Positions 6,342 through 7,786 of a stretch of 7,786 nucleotides of DNA are shown piece after piece. Position numbers and translations under genes: made by a program. How positions within the stretch are numbered: the first letter of the stretch is position 1; each line of letters begins with the position of its first letter. The stretch comes from Bacteroidota bacterium. Its GTDB lineage: Bacteria > Bacteroidota > Bacteroidia > Bacteroidales > VadinHA17. The stretch spans positions 1 through 7,786 of the forward strand of contig SBFZ01000059.1 of the NCBI GenBank assembly GCA_006227095.1. The letters are read 5' to 3'. The notes beneath the pieces are model-generated. The model saw nothing but the letters and a program-made list of their open reading frames with translations. It was not told where the DNA came from and did not search any database.

Positions 6342-6941
6342 ATGGAAGGTTTTGTCAAGTTCAACTGCTACTGGAGCCAGTCAGGCTCGGTGATCACTGA
6401 TGAGCAGTATGAGATCATCAATCACTGGAGGGAGATACTCTTCAATCTTGATCTGATAGGTGCATTTGAGAACGGAGTGGGATTCGGGAATATTAGCATA
6501 CGCCTCGGCAAGTCGTCACAGTTCATAATCACAGGGTCATCAACAGGTGACATCCCCGAGCTTGAGCCCGGGCATTATGTAAAGGTATCATCATACAATA
6601 TCGATGATAATGCCGTCATGTGCCTCGGCCCGCTGAAGGCATCCTCGGAGTCACTCACTCATGCTGCCATCTACGGGGCTGATTCAGGCACCAATGCAAT
6701 CATTCATGTGCATTCTGTCAGGCTGTGGGAGGAGCTGATGAACAAGGTGCCCACCACTGATCCCTCTGTTGAATACGGCACCCCGGCAATGGCACGGGAG
6801 ATGATCCGTATTTTCAGCGAACCGGAGGTTTTTGAGAAGAGGATCATAGTCATGGCCGGTGACCGCGGCGGTCTCATCACCTTCGGGTATGACCTGGATG
6901 AGGCAGGGAGTGTGCTGTTTGATTACATCAACAGGCAATAG
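6342..6941 (+). CDS. Class II aldolase/adducin family protein
   Basis: The 199-residue product has the class II aldolase fold pattern: GFGNISIR (48-54), FIITGSSTGDIPELEPGHYV (61-80), KASSESLTHAAIY (99-111) with the conserved Glu103, and IIHVHS (120-125) giving the two metal-binding histidines His122 and His124. The C-terminal motif reads VMAGDRGGLITFGYDLDEA (170-188). Relatives usually have His at the position of Asp174, the third metal ligand. Family members are metal-dependent aldolases, epimerases or dehydratases acting on sugar phosphates such as fuculose-, ribulose- or methylthioribulose-1-phosphate. The start lies 5 bases after the mtnA stop, so the pair is almost certainly one transcript. 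By context the substrate is probably the MtnA product, either cleaved (DHAP-shunt type) or dehydrated (MtnB type). The changed ligand leaves open whether the enzyme has a different activity or none. The family is sure; the reaction is inferred. Confidence 0.87.
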   Translation: MEGFVKFNCYWSQSGSVITDEQYEIINHWREILFNLDLIGAFENGVGFGNISIRLGKSSQFIITGSSTGDIPELEPGHYVKVSSYNIDDNAVMCLGPLKASSESLTHAAIYGADSGTNAIIHVHSVRLWEELMNKVPTTDPSVEYGTPAMAREMIRIFSEPEVFEKRIIVMAGDRGGLITFGYDLDEAGSVLFDYINRQ

Positions 6942-6998
6942 AAGAACGATTTGTCAACCTTTTAAAGAGATCCCTGTCACCATTATGCATCCCTCCTG

Positions 6999-7786
6999 AT
7001 GGCAAAACAGAAAACCTCCCGTGTACCCAGGCCAAATGCTTTTCTGTATTATACGGTTGGTTTTTTTGCCGGTCTGTATTACAGGTGGGTTCATGGGCTC
7101 AGGGTAGACCGCTCAGCCATCAGGGGGATCAAACCCCCTTTTCTTGTAATTGCCGGGCATACGAGCTGGCTGGACTTTATGACCGTAACCATTGCTCTTT
7201 ACCCCCGCAGGATGAATTACCTGGCTGCTTACAATTTTTACAGGTACCGTACATTAAAATTCTTTCTGGGTTTGATGGGGGTGATTCCCAAATACCAGTT
7301 TACCAGTGACACCCGGGCAATAATAAAAGCGAAGAATGTAATCTCACGCAATGGCATTCTGGCCATTCTTCCCCATGGGTGTTTGTCAAACGATGGCCGT
7401 CCCGGAGGATTTGCCGCTTCAAGCACGGCAAAACTCATAAAGATGTTTAAAATCCCGGTAATAGCCGTTCAGATCAACGGGGGGTACCTGACACGCCCCC
7501 GGTGGACAAAGAGAGCACGCAGGGGGCGCATTGCCATAACCGTTACCAAAATCCTTGACAGCGGGGAGCTTGGTATACTTTCAACCCAGGATGTTTATCG
7601 CCGGGTTATCAGGGCAATTGACTTTGATGACTACCGGTGGCAGAGGAAAAATAATGTTACCTTCAGGGGCCGCCGGCTGGCCGAGGGAGCAGAGCTGGTA
7701 TTGTACAAATGCCCTAAATGCAATGCTGAATTCACACTAAGGTCATCAGGAAACAGGCTTTTCTGTCTTGAGTGTAAAAATGAGGC
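6999..7786 (+). CDS. PlsC-like lysophospholipid acyltransferase with C-terminal zinc ribbon (3' end beyond window)
   Basis: Reading from the ATG at 6999 gives 262 open codons to the edge. HTSWLDF (54-60) is the catalytic HX4D motif of glycerolipid acyltransferases (PlsC/LPLAT), which move an acyl group to a lysolipid or other acceptor at the inner face of the membrane. GLMGVIPKYQ (91-100) fits motif II and FKIPVIAVQING (150-161) fits motif IV. Motif III, usually FPEGTRS, reads LPHGCLSNDG (124-133), without the Glu and Arg. A hydrophobic segment near residues 15-30 may dip into the membrane. After about residue 237, two CxxC pairs (Cys238/241 and Cys256/259) form a zinc-ribbon-like module in YKCPKCNAEF and FCLECKN. 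It starts 57 bases after the aldolase-like gene with no terminator between, so it may belong to the same transcript. No functional link to the salvage genes is evident. The acceptor is unknown. Confidence 0.85.
   Translation, partial: MAKQKTSRVPRPNAFLYYTVGFFAGLYYRWVHGLRVDRSAIRGIKPPFLVIAGHTSWLDFMTVTIALYPRRMNYLAAYNFYRYRTLKFFLGLMGVIPKYQFTSDTRAIIKAKNVISRNGILAILPHGCLSNDGRPGGFAASSTAKLIKMFKIPVIAVQINGGYLTRPRWTKRARRGRIAITVTKILDSGELGILSTQDVYRRVIRAIDFDDYRWQRKNNVTFRGRRLAEGAELVLYKCPKCNAEFTLRSSGNRLFCLECKNE

Noticed and set aside
6942..6998. Separate promoter for the acyltransferase gene
   Set aside because: A TTTG is present near 6950, but no TAnnTTTG box follows at a suitable distance, so nothing supports a promoter here.

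Overview
The window most likely comes from a member of the Bacteroidota, probably an environmental or gut member of the Bacteroidales. Three things point there. Several genes start 4 to 20 bases after a Bacteroidota-type -7 box (TAnnTTTG) with no clear Shine-Dalgarno sequence. The large lipoprotein belongs to a family I know mainly from this phylum. The base composition looks roughly half GC. No RNA gene, CRISPR array, insertion sequence or phage gene was seen.

Layout. Bases 1-3270 (minus strand) hold a two-gene unit: a large surface lipoprotein with Ig-like and transthyretin-like beta modules, then a Tat-exported GH125 exo-alpha-mannosidase that starts 4 bases after it and runs off the left edge. 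Divergent from it is lgt (3451-4290, plus), the prolipoprotein diacylglyceryl transferase. lgt converges on a TetR-family regulator (4420-5004, minus), and the gap between them is a degenerate GC-rich tandem repeat. Divergent from the regulator is a plus-strand run: mtnA (5170-6336), a class II aldolase/adducin-family gene (6342-6941) 5 bases later, and a PlsC-like acyltransferase with a C-terminal zinc ribbon (6999 to beyond the right edge).

How the genes may work together. MtnA isomerises 5-substituted ribose-1-phosphates to ribulose-1-phosphates. A class II aldolase directly behind it is the arrangement of the short salvage routes (DHAP-shunt type) that split the ribulose-1-phosphate into DHAP and a two-carbon aldehyde. 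The adjacent TetR gene, with an inverted repeat in the shared control region, could be the local regulator. This is inference: the nucleosidase, phosphorylase or kinase that would feed MtnA is not in view, and the aldolase has Asp where its relatives carry the third metal-binding His.

The most unusual sequence-level signal is three short tandem repeats within about 4.2 kb. They are a 42-base unit at the N-terminus of the GH125 gene, the lgt/tetR intergenic array, and two perfect 36-base copies inside mtnA. All contain a similar short word of the type CGGRAAAGC, and both coding repeats keep the reading frame. They may belong to one lineage-specific repeat family that is tolerated inside proteins.
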